The notes: generated by a model from the sequence alone, not told the origin. Positions 46,209-58,161 are shown, numbered from the stretch's first letter. The stretch: DNA of 64,000 nucleotides from Fragilariopsis cylindrus CCMP1102 (GCA_900095095.1 FMBT01000423.1:62001-126000), one strand, 5' to 3'. Made by a program: numbers and translations.

Positions 46209-46976
46209 TTAAATACCTTCTGGTAAGAAATAACCTGCCTTGGCAACAGCCTCAGGACGGACTAAGGCACCACCAATTTGTGTACCAATATCCACTCCGG
46301 AGTTGGCAGCTTGACAGAATAATCCGAATGCACCAAGCATGGCGAGTCGACAATGTTTGATTTCTTGTACTTGTTTTTCATAAAATTCTTCTGGTGAATA
46401 ATCAAGATTGAATGGATTAATTCTTTCATTGGGTCCTTGTCCAAGACCTAAATCACCGGGCAAACGATCAGGTCCTTCTCGTGAAATCAAAATAACACGT
46501 CTAAATTCAATTAAGGACATAGCAAAGATAATTTGTGCAACAGCCTCACCGGGAACATGTGAAATTTCTTCAATTGGGTTCTTGTATGAATATGCATCGA
46601 CACCAGTCCAATCGTTACCAGGGAATGTACCGGCAACAGATGGATAAATAAAACCAACCACAGCAAGTTGTGCAATACGTCCGTGTGTAACTTCAGCTTC
46701 ACGCAACCATTTAACATCACTCATTGAGTTACCTGGAGCAGTTTTTGAATCAAACCATGATTGGATTGGTGTGGTGGAAAATCCAACAGGATCAAAACCA
46801 ACATCACCAGGTAGACTACCATCTAATGTGGCTGGGCAACCATTTTCAGCGAATGGAAGTGCAGCAGATGGACGATCAAATGCCACAGGACCTAAGGCTG
46901 TTGAGACACCAGTCTTGGCAGCAGGGGCGAAGGCAGATGCCGAAGCAAGTAAACTAAGAGCAAGTGTAAGTTTCAT
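46209..46976 (-). CDS. fucoxanthin-chlorophyll a/c protein, Lhcr type (photosystem I antenna)
   Basis: A 255-residue antenna protein. I start at 46976, since this gives MKLTLALSLLASASAFAPA, a textbook diatom plastid presequence; the frame upstream is not signal-like. ALPFAENGCPATLDGSLPGD followed by VGFDPVGFS is the Lhcr-type N-terminal signature, shared with red-algal photosystem I antennae. Helix 1 contains REAEVTHGRIAQLAVVG. Helix 3 contains QEIKHCRLAMLGAFG, where Cys replaces the usual Gly in the E-x-K-x-G-R motif. It lies with an Lhcf gene of the same orientation (48030) between the two arms of a large inverted repeat. Single exon. Confidence 0.93.
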   Translation of the reverse strand: MKLTLALSLLASASAFAPAAKTGVSTALGPVAFDRPSAALPFAENGCPATLDGSLPGDVGFDPVGFSTTPIQSWFDSKTAPGNSMSDVKWLREAEVTHGRIAQLAVVGFIYPSVAGTFPGNDWTGVDAYSYKNPIEEISHVPGEAVAQIIFAMSLIEFRRVILISREGPDRLPGDLGLGQGPNERINPFNLDYSPEEFYEKQVQEIKHCRLAMLGAFGLFCQAANSGVDIGTQIGGALVRPEAVAKAGYFLPEGI

Positions 46977-48029
46977 TTTGTTGATTAATATAGTTATTGA
47001 TTTAATTATATAATATAATATAAATAGAAGATGATGCAATGGTGCTGCGTGAGGGGAGAGATGCCAGTCGTCGTGTGTTGTTTGTTCTAACGGTGAGCTA
47101 ACATCACGTATTTTCTACATGCACGAAAAAGATCGCAAGCACTTCTTACGTCAAGGACAACGAACCTCATTGCCTTACTGTACAAAAATGCAAGTTGAAT
47201 AAACAAGATCGGCTGTAGGAATTGTACTAAGCCTACGTGGACATTCAGCTCCGGAAGATGGACGGACAACACATCAAAAAAAGTATTTCTTTGAACATGT
47301 GTATTGCGCGCGAACTTGTGCTTCTTTTCTTCGACCGAATAGCATCTGATTTGGAACAGAATGTCATGAAAAGGGGCTTCAATAAAATAGTTATAGCATA
47401 TATATTCAAAATAATGCTTGTCAATAGATATGATTGAAAAATAAGTTATGTAATGTTAAATTTATCGTAAAATCCTCCATTGGTTTTGCTTTTGCATGGA
47501 ACAATCATGAAACGCGATGATACCCACCGTAATGATGATGGATGGTAATGAAGCTCCTCTCAAGGTCGTCAACTTGACAGCTTGTACCGTACGTCGTTGC
47601 CGAGAAAAGCAAGAGAGGGAATTGTGAAATAGGATCTATCCGAGAGAGGATAGCCTTTGACTGCACGAATGAATCTACGTCTACTAAGTTACTGAAAGTT
47701 TGGGTGTGTGTGTGTCGTAGAATTAATAGGATATTTCTAAAGTATTATGTATGTAGTTAGTATTTTAGTTATATACACTGTATCAAATCTACTTCTGAAG
47801 ATTTCCTCCGATCACCAAAAGTCTATTGAAGGACTGGGACGCAGAGGTGTACCTAGGCAGTAGTAAGATGTAGAGCCACAACAATTCTATTCTTTCCATT
47901 GTACAAAAATATAGCTTCGTGAATGTTGTGTAGTTAAGTTCGTTTCCTTGTTACTACCTTGAGGAAAAAAGCGTATATCGATACGTTTATCTGTTTCACG
48001 CTAATTCAACAGGTAATAAAAACTTGTGT
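46977..48029. other. intergenic between two antenna genes
   Basis: Contains the 5' region of the Lhcr gene and the 3' region of the Lhcf gene. Nothing else recognised. Confidence 0.6.
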
Positions 48030-48623
48030 CTAATAAATAAATGGAAGACCAGAAATTAAATGATCAAGTCCATTATCATTCCCTGCCAATGTTTGAGTAT
48101 CATGACGGGCTAATTCAAGGAATGCTAACATAGCAAGACGTCCATGTTGTAATTCTTGTGTTTGACGTTTAAAGTATTCTTCTGGTGTTAAATCTAAAAA
48201 TCCAATATCATAGGTACCTAGGTTACCGGTGGTTTCAATAATACCAACAGTCCAAATAATTTGTAACCATCCTAAAAGTGGAACGGCAGCAATGGCTGCA
48301 TATCCGGTTGGGATTGATGCAAATGGTGTACCGGGGTACAGATCACCTGGGAAATGATATGTTTCTGTTGCAACATAACCAAGAATAGCCATCATACAAA
48401 CACGTCCGTGTTTTAATTCAGCAAGTCTGAAGGAATCAAATCGTTCTTGACTGATACCAGAACTTAATTTAGCAGGATCAAAAAATCCAACAGGTGGTAA
48501 TACACCGGCTTCATTTTCAAATTCTGATGCCGCTAGGCTGGTAGAGCGAATGTTGGATACAGACGCAGGTGCGAATGCAGCAGCAGAAGCCAAGATGGTA
48601 GCAAGAACACAAGCAGTCTTCAT
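48030..48623 (-). CDS. fucoxanthin-chlorophyll a/c protein, Lhcf type
   Basis: A 197-residue thylakoid antenna protein. The presequence MKTACVLATILASAAAFAPA has the ASAAAFAP plastid motif. EFENEAGVLPPVGFFDP is the typical Lhcf mature N-terminus. Helix 1 has AELKHGRVCMMAILGYV, helix 2 lies in LLGWLQIIWTVGIIE, and helix 3 has QELQHGRLAMLAFLELARHD. Compared with the gene at 22024, helix 3 differs (QHGR rather than NQGR) and the tail is different (DNGLDHLISGLPFIY), so they are not recent copies of each other. Confidence 0.94.
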   Translation of the reverse strand: MKTACVLATILASAAAFAPASVSNIRSTSLAASEFENEAGVLPPVGFFDPAKLSSGISQERFDSFRLAELKHGRVCMMAILGYVATETYHFPGDLYPGTPFASIPTGYAAIAAVPLLGWLQIIWTVGIIETTGNLGTYDIGFLDLTPEEYFKRQTQELQHGRLAMLAFLELARHDTQTLAGNDNGLDHLISGLPFIY

Positions 48624-50772
48624 TATTATATAATTTTTGAAAACTTATTTATTTAATATATGGGATTGTGATGTGCTCTTTAGTAACGACGATGGGATCG
48701 CTTCTTCCGTTGCTTTGTTGAGGAAGAGTCGACACGCGAGAGCGTTGTGTGGGATCGGGTGTACGTATTTTTGCGTGGTTACGGTAAAAGAACTTCAACT
48801 CACGTATCTTTGAGTACTGATTTAGTTCTGAAATTGATTGAAGATTTCCGCGCAAGCTTCAAATTAACGATCAGAAATTGAGTGAATGAAGGAATCGGAA
48901 TCAATCGATCGGAACAAAGGACAGACGACTTGCGATCAATGATATTATTATACTTGCTAGCACAGCTTCACAACTATGCATACTGTATATCACAATAATA
49001 GCTTACATTGTGTTGCTTTTTAGTTTTCAAGATGTTATATATCTGTGCCAGTTGTGACTCTCACAAGACTGAACCACATGTTAAAGGAAACAAAGACAAG
49101 CAAAGCCTTTAATAATAGCATTATAGTATAGTAGCACCTCCATCCACCTCCTTCCTTACTCTTCTATAATATGTTGTGATCAACTTGATCCATCTGCTGC
49201 TAGTCAGCAATGTGTCATTGGCCACATACTAACAATGAGGGAGGATGTAAGTATAGTATATAAGAGGATACATGTGCTCTCCCCACCCAATCCTAAAAGG
49301 AACTACAGCAAGAACTTCTACATAGCTAGTATTTTCTGTGTATTTTGTATCCCCCCTCTCCCTGATTACAGTGGCCATTTACATAATATGGTCGCTGATG
49401 AAAACAAACTCTTAGTAATACAAAATTACATATCAAGTGAATAAAAGCTACCTCTTTGTTTTACAATGCGCATTTACGCGCAGTCAACAAACATAAATCA
49501 CATTCGTTATTTATCACCAGCAAAAAAACCAATGGAAAGATAACAGAATACATAGGATCATACATACATCTAACAGAATATATAGGATTGTTTCAGAGAA
49601 CCATTATATCATACATAAATCTCTGTTATTCTTATGCAAAATTTTACCTGAATTGGCGTATATATAATGAACAGTTCTTGTTGTGTGCTCCACACCAGAC
49701 ATAAATAACCATCATACATAGCAAATTGCAAGGGATGTGTACTATTTGACTGATCATTTTTTTTAAGAAAGAAAAAAGATAGATGACGAGACAGTCACCT
49801 AATTCGGGTCCCTCCTTACCTTCCTACACTACCTAGTAGCACATATAAATTAAGTACTACCAAGTAGCACATAAAAAGTAAAATGTGTGTAGGATCTCTT
49901 TTAAAGAGAATATGTGTTGCATTATATTACATTATTGCCTTTCATCCCAGTAAACTCCCATTCATTGTTTGTTATTATTGGTTGTTGTGCAATTTGTTAT
50001 GTTATGTTATGTTATGTTATGTCTCCAGTATCTTTACTTTCTCACACTGTCTACATTAGTGTAGTCTCTCTTTGATGATGCAAAACTGTATGTATACAAT
50101 GCAATGGTGGTACTGTACTATACTATACTGTACTGTACTGTAACCTCTGCTCTGCTCTGTACTGTATGTCTGTTGTCTTCATGTGTCACGTCATGCAATC
50201 AGCCATGTTGCAAAATATAAAGTACAAGTGCCTTGCCTTGCCTTCCGATTGAATGTCGTCCAACTCGCACTCTTTCATGCGATTGGACACACACAACATA
50301 ACTACTACAAGCACGACTGCTGTAATAGCTCTCAAAACTATTAGCTAGTAATTGTACATTACCAGTAAACAAACATATATTAATCAATCGTACGAAAAAT
50401 AACTTTTGATGTGCTGCCTGTCGTGATTTGATCGGATATTTTTGACGCGCACCTACACTATCAACTAAAGACTTGGCTCCTCGAAGCATGCTTCCAACGG
50501 CACTTTTCTATTCAAATTATCAAATATTTCATTCACGTTTACGTCCTTCTTAGTATCATCGTTGTCAGAGCTGTTAATCTTTCTTTTTGAAAAAGCGAAA
50601 CAGAGTAACATTCAAAATGTATACTACAGTAAGTTAGTAGAACTTCCAACTATGTTATTATTCCATATAACTGCAAGAATAGCTATTGTTTGGTAATAGA
50701 AGAAGATTCCTCGACTCGACTCTACACTTACACTTACAATACACTACATACCCGACTACTCCATCCATCATC
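48624..50772. other. intergenic with inverted-repeat arm B
   Basis: Holds arm B (49430-50056) and ATGTT/ACTGT short repeats (49998-50025, 50112-50145). A minus-strand frame at 50199-50489 begins MLRGAKSLVDSVGARQKYP, which looks like a mitochondrial leader, but no second exon could be found. Confidence 0.5.
49430..50056 (-). repeat. large inverted repeat, arm B (pairs with 43984-44535)
   Basis: Inverted copy of arm A, starting near AATAAAAGCTACC and ending near CTCACACTGTCTACA. It has a short duplicated stretch of its own (CATAGGATCATACATACATC and a variant, 49550-49590) and extra bases near 49850-49875. Confidence 0.8.
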
Positions 50773-53700
50773 ATGTCATCAGCAGGAGTAGTAGCAGCCA
50801 TCGATGGCACAGATTACACGATTGTACCGAATTTAGATTATGTTGCATCCACATATATTGCGGTAAGTTTATTTATTTCTTTCGTTCATTCTTTAATTTT
50901 CTGCAGTCTTTCTTTTTCTTTTGTTCTTGCTCGACTCGACTCGACTCTTTCGCGAGATGAATGGAGTGAATCAAAATCAAAATCAAATCAAATTGAATCA
51001 AATCAAAATTGAATCAAATCAAATCAAATCAAAATGAAATCGATGTTTAGTCGTCGGACAGCACCGGGTAGTATACCCTTTCTTTGGCAGACAGGCAGGT
51101 AGGCAGGCAGGTAGGCAGGCAGAATAATACTAAGAATGAATAGCTACCAAGTCGAGAGATCAGAGGCAGAAGCTAGACAGAGCAATAGTCGTGATTTGAT
51201 TTGATTTAGATTTAGATTTAGATTTAATTCGATTTGATTTAATTTGATTCGGTTCAATCACACTCACTCTCTAAAAGCCCGAGAGTAGAGAACTGAGCTT
51301 AGCTGAGCTGAACTGAGCTGAGGGAATAAAAGTGTTCTTCCTCTATTTGTTCACATAAAAGGGCGATGCGATAAGATAACGACCACTGCTTTCTCGATCG
51401 ATCGATCGATCGAACGTTTTCATTTCTACCTTTTTTCTTCTCTCCACTCTTCTCACTCACGCATGCATGCACTAATTCCTTTCTCTCTCTTTCTCTCAAT
51501 GTAGCCACCAGTATTTAAATTTGTTGGTAGTATTCTTGCAAGAATTGTGGTTGGTAAAGAAACAACAACAGATACACACAATTCTATTTTAGCATTTGTA
51601 TCTGGTGATCGTTCCGAACAAGTGGAATATATTGAAGGCCTGGTTGGTATTGGTATCTTCCTATGTTGTTTAGTAGTGATATGGTTTTTAGCTATTTTAC
51701 TACTTAAATGGGGTGGACGTGATCGTATGGGATGTTCTGCTGGATATGCATTTCATGATGATTCTGATACTACTGCTAAGCAACGACAAAAATCAAAATC
51801 GGGTGGTTTGATTTTGAAAAGTAGTGGTGGTAGTGGTGATGATTCCTCTATTGGTGCTGCTGTGGATGATAATGATTCTATTGCTATGGATGAACCAGGA
51901 AAACGAGAAATTCGTAGATTATCACTATTGAAATCTAGTAATAATGGTAGAGTCTCGTCGTCATTGAAAAGATTGTCATCATCTATGACGTTTAATAAAA
52001 ACAAAACAACACCAGCAACAAAAGAACAACGACAAGTTCAATCTGAATCTAGTGCTGCTGCAAATAAAGAAAAATCAAGACAAGTTGCTGCATCGAATGT
52101 GAAAAGATGGTCTGTGGCACAGAATACGAACACATCATTAGAAGAATATGAATTACAAATGACAGAATTAGATGATATCGTTCAGTCTCAATCTGATGTG
52201 TCGTCAAAACATAACAACAACAAAAGTGGTCGTCGTACTCGTACTACTAGTAGTATTAGTGGATGGAATACAAACAAACCTATTACAGCATTATATTCTT
52301 TACCAAAGAAAACAAAAACGAAACAACCAAACCGTGTACGTGTTGGTTTAGTGATGAAGACACCTGACGACGATGATGATGATTCATCTGCTTCTTCCTT
52401 TGTAAATAAAAACAATAGTAGTAGAAGTAAGGTTCCAGACAAATTTTGGGGACAAACAATATGTTGTTCATTCGATTCGAAACATGTATCAAGACGAAGA
52501 ATATCCACACGAATTGCATTTGGTTTCTTTGCTATTCTATCATTGATTTGTTGTGTCTTATTAATGACACATATGTATATGCCATTAGAAAATGCTGCAT
52601 TAACATCTCAGGATGTTGTGGAAGAAACAGCACAAATTGTGAATGAAATTAATGATGTACTCATAGTATTAGATGAGGTTGCTCAAACGACTGTATCCAT
52701 TATGGCAACAATACCATTATTATATTCTGAAATTTGTCCATCCTTTAGTTTAGATAATTTCATTTTACAATTTGGTTTTAATCCAGAAGAAATGATACAA
52801 ACTATATCCAAAGAATATTTAAATTATATACCCACAGTAATTGACTTATTGGAAACTGCTAAAGATACATCTACTACCGTAACATCTGTATTACAAGATG
52901 TTAATATTGCAGTATCAACTACCAACGAGTACTTATGGATAATACCATTAATCATTTGTATAATAATATTAATAATATTTAGTCAATTAGCATTGTTGTG
53001 TGCTGTTATATATGGCGAACGTTCAAGAAGGAATAATAAAGATGATAGCGTACCACCTAAAATTGAAAATTGTTATGGTTATTTTGTATTACCATTACAA
53101 ACATTGGTTGTATTAATATCATGGTTATTAGTTATTCTATTTTGTTTTGGTAATATCATTACAACTGATTCATGTTCACCATCTATTAGTACTACTACTG
53201 CAAATATGCCATCAGCAGCAACAGCAGCAAGTTTCAACAATGTGACTTCCACCACACGAGATAAGATTGATCTTGCCTTTGAATCAATAACAAGTGGACG
53301 TGGTACACCAGATGATACAGTATTAGCTGTATTAGAACAATATATGACGATCGGTATCACTAGCGGCGATGGTTTGATTGATGATATTGCCAAACAACGT
53401 CTAACGACCTACATAACTGGATGTGGTAGTGGTAGTACTGGTTCAAATGCTATAGTAGACCCATTAGCAGAAGTTATTATCATACAAGGTTTGCTTCAGG
53501 AATCATTAGATAGTGTTGATACACAAACATCATTTGCATATGATGTCTTAGGATTAGATTTAATAAAAGAAAATTGTGGTGGTGATAGCGGTACCGAACA
53601 GGTACAATTTTTTTTTGATAATATACAATTATTAAATATACAATTTAGAAATGTCAATCAAGCAATTAAACAAGCCTACGACGCGGTATCATGTCCACGT

Positions 53701-53850
53701 ATCAATACATTATATGTGGATGTTGTACATAACGCGTTATGTACAGATTTTGCAACCGCAAATACAAATGGTTTATTATTATTGATTATTATATCATTTT
53801 GTGGTATGATATTAATAACACTGCGTTCCTCATGGAGAACATCAACATAA
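50773..53850 (+). CDS. five-transmembrane protein with large loops (prominin/tweety-like layout); two exons
   Basis: Exons 50773-50862 and 51505-53850 give 811 residues. The phase-0 intron 50863-51504 (GTAAGT...TAG) is rich in AATCA and GGCAG repeats. The second exon is open in frame from PPVFKFVGSILARIVVG, which has no ATG of its own. Five hydrophobic helices are seen: VGIGIFLCCLVVIWFLAILL, FGFFAILSLICCVLLMTHM, IIPLIICIIILIIFSQLALL, VLPLQTLVVLISWLLVILF and a last LLLIIISFCGMILI. The first loop is long, charged and low-complexity (cytosolic). Loops 2-3 and 4-5 are long, with Cys and amphipathic helices (probably extracellular). Loop 3-4 is short. This pattern resembles prominin and tweety proteins, but no sequence motif confirms it. 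Function unknown. Confidence 0.75.
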
Positions 53851-55052
53851 GATAGTTCAGAATAGAAGAAGCACACTCATAATTCTCAAAAGTTTCCTTT
53901 CGGACGTAGCGTACGTGCAATTTCACTACACTCACTGCACGCCACGCACAAACCAAATAAATGATTTATGGGGAAAGAAGCGATACAAAGCGTACCATGT
54001 AAAATAGCATATTCTATAAATAAAACAGTAAGAACTTGTATTAATAATAAATTAATAATACAAACTTTAGTAAATTTGCAGTTCTTCTACTTCTTGGCCG
54101 TTTAAAAAGGAATTTTTCTTCGATTTCTTCGAAACAGTTTAATTAATCGGGATTGTTTGTTTCATCAAGTGGATATGTTTTTTGCTGCTGTTGCTGCTGT
54201 TGTTTTCAAATGATAAATCATCAAGGTCTGATGGAATATCGCCATCCCTCACAGCTATGATTTCATGGTTCTCTTTTGTAATAGATTCACTCCTCGTCGG
54301 GTGATATTCTGATGCTGTGATGGTGATGATGACAATGGTGATGCTGTTGCTTCTTCTGTGGAATCATGAAGTAACTTTTAACGAATGATCTAATTTACCT
54401 AGATTTCGGGGGCCGGAATGAATCAATCCAATAACGGCCTTTGTTTTCTTTGCTTGATTGCGAGGACTCTTTCACAAGAAATTTCGGGTAAATAAAGACG
54501 GCAATCGTGTATTCCCTTCTCTATCTATACTCAACAACTATCCTACAAAGCATCAAAAAATATATCAACGACAATATTGTTCTATTTCTCTCGGATCTAT
54601 TCCACATGAATGATACCGAGTTTGGTTTTGACGGAAGAGTTTCCAGCATCATTCGTCCAGGATTTTATTAGGAATCGAATTGTGGAGTCTCCACACAAGT
54701 TGTCCGCCCGACAATTTGTAAACAGGTAGGTATGTCATCATTGAATCATTCCCGTTATGTTGTTTTCAAGTTTGGCTTGGTGAATTTTCTATCATTCTAG
54801 TTACGAATATAACGCAGTCTCTAAATACAATAAAATCAGCAAATGTGATTCCAAAATAGAACAAACTCCGCACTCGGGCTATTACGAACCATTTCAATTT
54901 GGGTTCTTTTCAGAATGAATGAATATAAAACCGAACGGGATATATAAGGTCAAAGAGTTGAATTGTTGGAACACAGTTACCTTTATGGTCAGCAATTGAT
55001 TGACTGTAAAAGACCGAGTGACAGAATAATCGACGCGGCCAAATCAAATTGT
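53851..55052. other. intergenic, with a possible terminal coding remnant on the minus strand
   Basis: On the minus strand about 54365-54139 translates, with one frame change near 54300, as DSTEEATASPLSSSPSQHQN then SITKENHEIIAVRDGDIPSD and DLDDLSFENNSSNSS before a TAA. It may be the 3' end of a decayed or spliced gene. No upstream exon was found. Confidence 0.35.
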
Positions 55053-55589
55053 TCAGCTGACTACAGAAGATGCTTTCTTTTGTCTGTTCCGTTCTTTTCG
55101 TTGTTGCTTCTTGAGACGCATGCGTTCAATCCTTGCAATATCTTTTGTGTGAGTCTTACTATTAGTAGTACTACTACTAATAGCCGTGGTGTTACTGTTG
55201 TTATTGCTACTGCTACTGCTGTTGCTACTATTATTGGGGGTATGATGGTGCGGTTGTTCCAATTTATTTTCTTCTTCCACCTGTACCGCTGAAGACGAGG
55301 AAGATAATGACGGCACCAGTAGCAGCTTCTTGTTTTTTACTCGTTCTCGTTCTCGTTTATTTCTCGTAGATTCTACCTGCGAATTTACCTCTTCTCTTCT
55401 CTCAGCCTTCTGGTGTTGTTGTTTCCGCTTCGCCTTGCGATGATTTTTTTGAAGCTTTCCATTGTTGCATGTTGAGGGAAATTTAGCGGAGCTACTAGTC
55501 TCTACTAGTGTAGTGTAGAACGGTGCAATAGCTTTTGATGTTTTGCTTCCACAACTGATCGATACTTTCCTTGTTGCTTCGATTGAAAG
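55053..55589 (-). CDS. Lys/Arg-rich C-terminal exon of an unidentified gene
   Basis: The frame ending at 55053 is open upstream to a TAG at 55592-55590 (178 codons) without an ATG. That TAG sits in GACTAG, which can be a 3' splice site, so this is probably the last exon of a gene whose first exon lies to the right and was not found. It encodes several basic helices (NHRKAKRKQQHQKAERREE, STRNKRERERVKNKK, IERMRLKKQQRKERNRQKK) and a Ser/Asn linker. This composition suits a nucleolar or RNA-associated protein. Alternatively, GTG at 55316 or a non-ATG start would be needed. Confidence 0.4.
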   Translation of the reverse strand, partial: LSIEATRKVSISCGSKTSKAIAPFYTTLVETSSSAKFPSTCNNGKLQKNHRKAKRKQQHQKAERREEVNSQVESTRNKRERERVKNKKLLLVPSLSSSSSAVQVEEENKLEQPHHHTPNNSSNSSSSSNNNSNTTAISSSTTNSKTHTKDIARIERMRLKKQQRKERNRQKKASSVVS

Positions 55590-56255
55590 CTAGTCACAGT
55601 ATAGTTGGGCTAATTTGTTATTGATTTATCTTTTCGTCTTCTTTTTTCCCCTTCTCTAATGATGATAGAATTATATAATTGTCAATAAGATGAATAGGAA
55701 CTAACTAGAGACAACGATGATATGAAGTTTTATTTTTTATTAAAAGTCGTCGCGCGCCATCGAGCACACAATTTAAATTAGATTTTTTTTAAATATTATA
55801 TTAAATGAGTGGCCATCAAAAACTTGACCGGAAAGAGATAGAAGAAGATAATTCAACACCAACACAATCACAAGTTTCCCTCATCCTCCTTGCAAATTTC
55901 TTCGTTGAACGCTTTAATTACGCGCAAAATTTCCAAACGATAGTTGCACGGAGGAAGTATCTAAATTTTATTTACAGTTTTATTACTTCGAGTACTTTAG
56001 CACCGTGCGCCACGATGTTTTTCAGAGGATATAAGTAAGTAACAAATATTTGGAACGATTGTTTGGCCACAATTGAGCTGTAATGACTAGTTTTTTTCAT
56101 TCGTTAACACTTTCAACTAAATTTATCTTTTCTAGAGTTATTTTCTTCACGAAACTTGTGTTGCAAGGTCAATGATGATTCCACTTTTGAAATTCAATTT
56201 TTCCGCTCTTCTTCGCCGTTCATAGTGGTGCATAATGATTGAATGAAACTATTTT
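55590..56255. other. intergenic with a short MITE-like relic
   Basis: At about 55884-55957 a left end ATCCTCCTTGCAA and a right end TTGCACGGAGGAAG, followed by TA, match the terminal repeats of the MITE at 10204-10405 with only about 50 bases between them: probably an internally deleted copy. The 77-codon + frame here is built on it. Confidence 0.5.
55884..55957. mobile_element. short, probably deleted Stowaway-like MITE
   Basis: The right end GTTGCACGGAGGAAG|TA is the same as in the 10.2-kb element. The left end CATCCTCCTTGCAA is a 12-of-14 match to its inverse. Confidence 0.5.
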
Positions 56256-56267
56256 TTAGGGGGCAGC

Positions 56268-56733
56268 CTAAGCACCACCAGTCAAATACGCCATGATGCC
56301 TTCCTTGGCTAATTCAGGAACAGTATGACTGAAAAAGTTAGCGGTAGCATCTTCATCCGACCATTGACTGCAGCTAGCTGGGGATCTCTCGCGATGGTGA
56401 GAATCAAGTTGTGCGGATTTTTATCCCCGTACTTTCCGTTGTCGGCAGTATCGCATTTCGCAATCGTTTACTCCGTGGAGTTGGCAGTGAAAGTGTCTTT
56501 TTTCCGGAGGCAGGAAAGTCGTATTTGACAACGATGTTGAAGTTTTTGATTTCCCGGCATTCGAGAATAAACGCACCCTGGATCCCATTTTCAACACCCA
56601 TAAATCCTCTGTTAGGGAGAAGCATAAACGTGGCTGAAGTGTCGCTACCGTTGAGAACACTGATTCCTTCCCTCGATCGACTTAGCGTTATCGACACGAT
56701 TTTTAATCGTGAAGCTCATCGGAGTTGAGTTCA
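56268..56733 (-). pseudogene. degraded protein-coding gene, unidentified
   Basis: All three minus-strand frames carry coding-like stretches in succession: MNSTPMSFTIKNRVDNAKSI, then in the next frame GISVLNGSDTSATFMLLPN and FNIVVKYDFPASGKKTLSLP, then KYGDKNPHNLILTIARDPQ, and finally DEDATANFFSHTVPELAKEG followed by IMAYLTGGA and a stop at about 56268. Short frameshifts and one or more stops separate them. The base composition is less AT-rich than the surroundings. I do not recognise the family. Very short introns are an alternative explanation, but no consistent GT-AG pairs were seen. Confidence 0.45.
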
Positions 56734-58161
56734 TAAAATGAAGCGAAGGCAGACCATTGTAGTTGATTGGGACAGGTTAGGGTGAATTCGTGTTTGAAAG
56801 TTTTATTTCTTTGGATGTGAGAGAAGAGCGAGGTTTATAAATTTGAGTTTCGAAAAGCAATATATTTTTGTCTCTCGTGAACGGCTGTACTTTTACTACT
56901 GATACTAAGGAAATCATTCGAATTGAACCAAAGTTCTGACACCTGACACCACTGACACAGTATTTTGTTGAACCGATATGAGCGAAATCATCCACATGCG
57001 TTAGTCATGGGATCCAGTTACCGTAGAATTGTACGTGATACTCTGCCGAAACGAATGTCACCATGCGACGAAAATTGACACCGTATTTGTTGACACCTAT
57101 GTCGAGGAAAAGAAGACATGCCGGAAGCAAATCGCCCATAATGCGTCTTTCTTTGACATGCAGTGAGTTTTATATTCATGTCGTAGGATAGTATATATGT
57201 AAGTAATAAATAACCGCGAGGACAAGAAGTGTAAACAGGAAGAAATTTCTTTATTCAGAACTGTTTTGTCTACATTTAATATCTTTTTTTTTAAATGGAA
57301 TCTAGACTGAAACATACATGCCTTCCGTTTTGTGAACAGATGATATACGTTAGCATGTACCAGGTACAAGAAGTGTAAACAGGAAGAAATTTCTTTATTC
57401 AGAATTGTTTTGTCTACATTTAATAACTTCTTTTTTAGTGGAATCTAGACTGAAACATACATGCCTTTTGTTTTGTGAACAGCATGTACCAGGTACAAGG
57501 TACGAAGTAAGATAGGCTTCGGCGTTCTTCTTCGCGTACAGTCCGTTTACGATTACAGTCTGTTATTAAATAATAGTTGAATTAACATTCTTTTGAGAGG
57601 TGTATATACGCAACCTCATTTTTATGAAATATATTATGAGTGTATACTTAACATGGTCCATTACCGCGGACTATGATGTATTTTCTTCTTTTTTGTCTTG
57701 ACATCCCTTTTCGCTCCCTACACGGTGTCACGAGGAGGTCGGACAAGATTTCGTTGAGTTTTGGCAACGCGCGACCCAACGCTAGAAGTAAGGTATTTAG
57801 TCTAGTGAGTCAATTTTTTTATTCAAACTTAAATTTGTTTGCAGATACGAGAAAAAAGTGCGGAGATGGACGTTTTTTTTCTCATTTAGGGTAGTAATTT
57901 GTTTGTTTGTTTGTTTTATGTAGTTTACGTGTACGTTTCTTCTTCAAAGAAATACAGTAAAAGAATCTAGGGAAAGGCTAGACAGATCTAGTAGCAAGCT
58001 AGCTATAGTAACTGCATGGTGGTCCTACATACCATTATTCAATGCAGTATATTCAATACTCCTTCTTTATTTTATATCTCGTCTTTACTTATCTTCCAAT
58101 GTTTCTATTTTTAGTCATAGTTCTATGTTTCTATTTATTTTATACTTTGGCATCTTAATTC
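56734..58161. other. intergenic with a tandem duplication
   Basis: Contains the 144/129-bp tandem duplication at 57224-57496. Otherwise AT-rich. The + frame at 57673-57894 has no recognisable features. Confidence 0.6.
57224..57496. repeat. tandem duplication, two units of 144 and 129 bp
   Basis: Unit 1 (57224-57367) and unit 2 (57368-57496) both start AAGAAGTGTAAACAGGAAGA and end ACCAGGTAC. They are nearly identical, with a few substitutions and about 15 bases missing from unit 2 (GATGATATACGTTA). The closeness suggests a recent event. Confidence 0.9.

Noticed and set aside
50199-50489. 96-codon minus-strand frame starting MLRGAKSLVDSVGARQ
   Set aside because: The start resembles a mitochondrial leader, but the rest is not protein-like and no second exon could be located.
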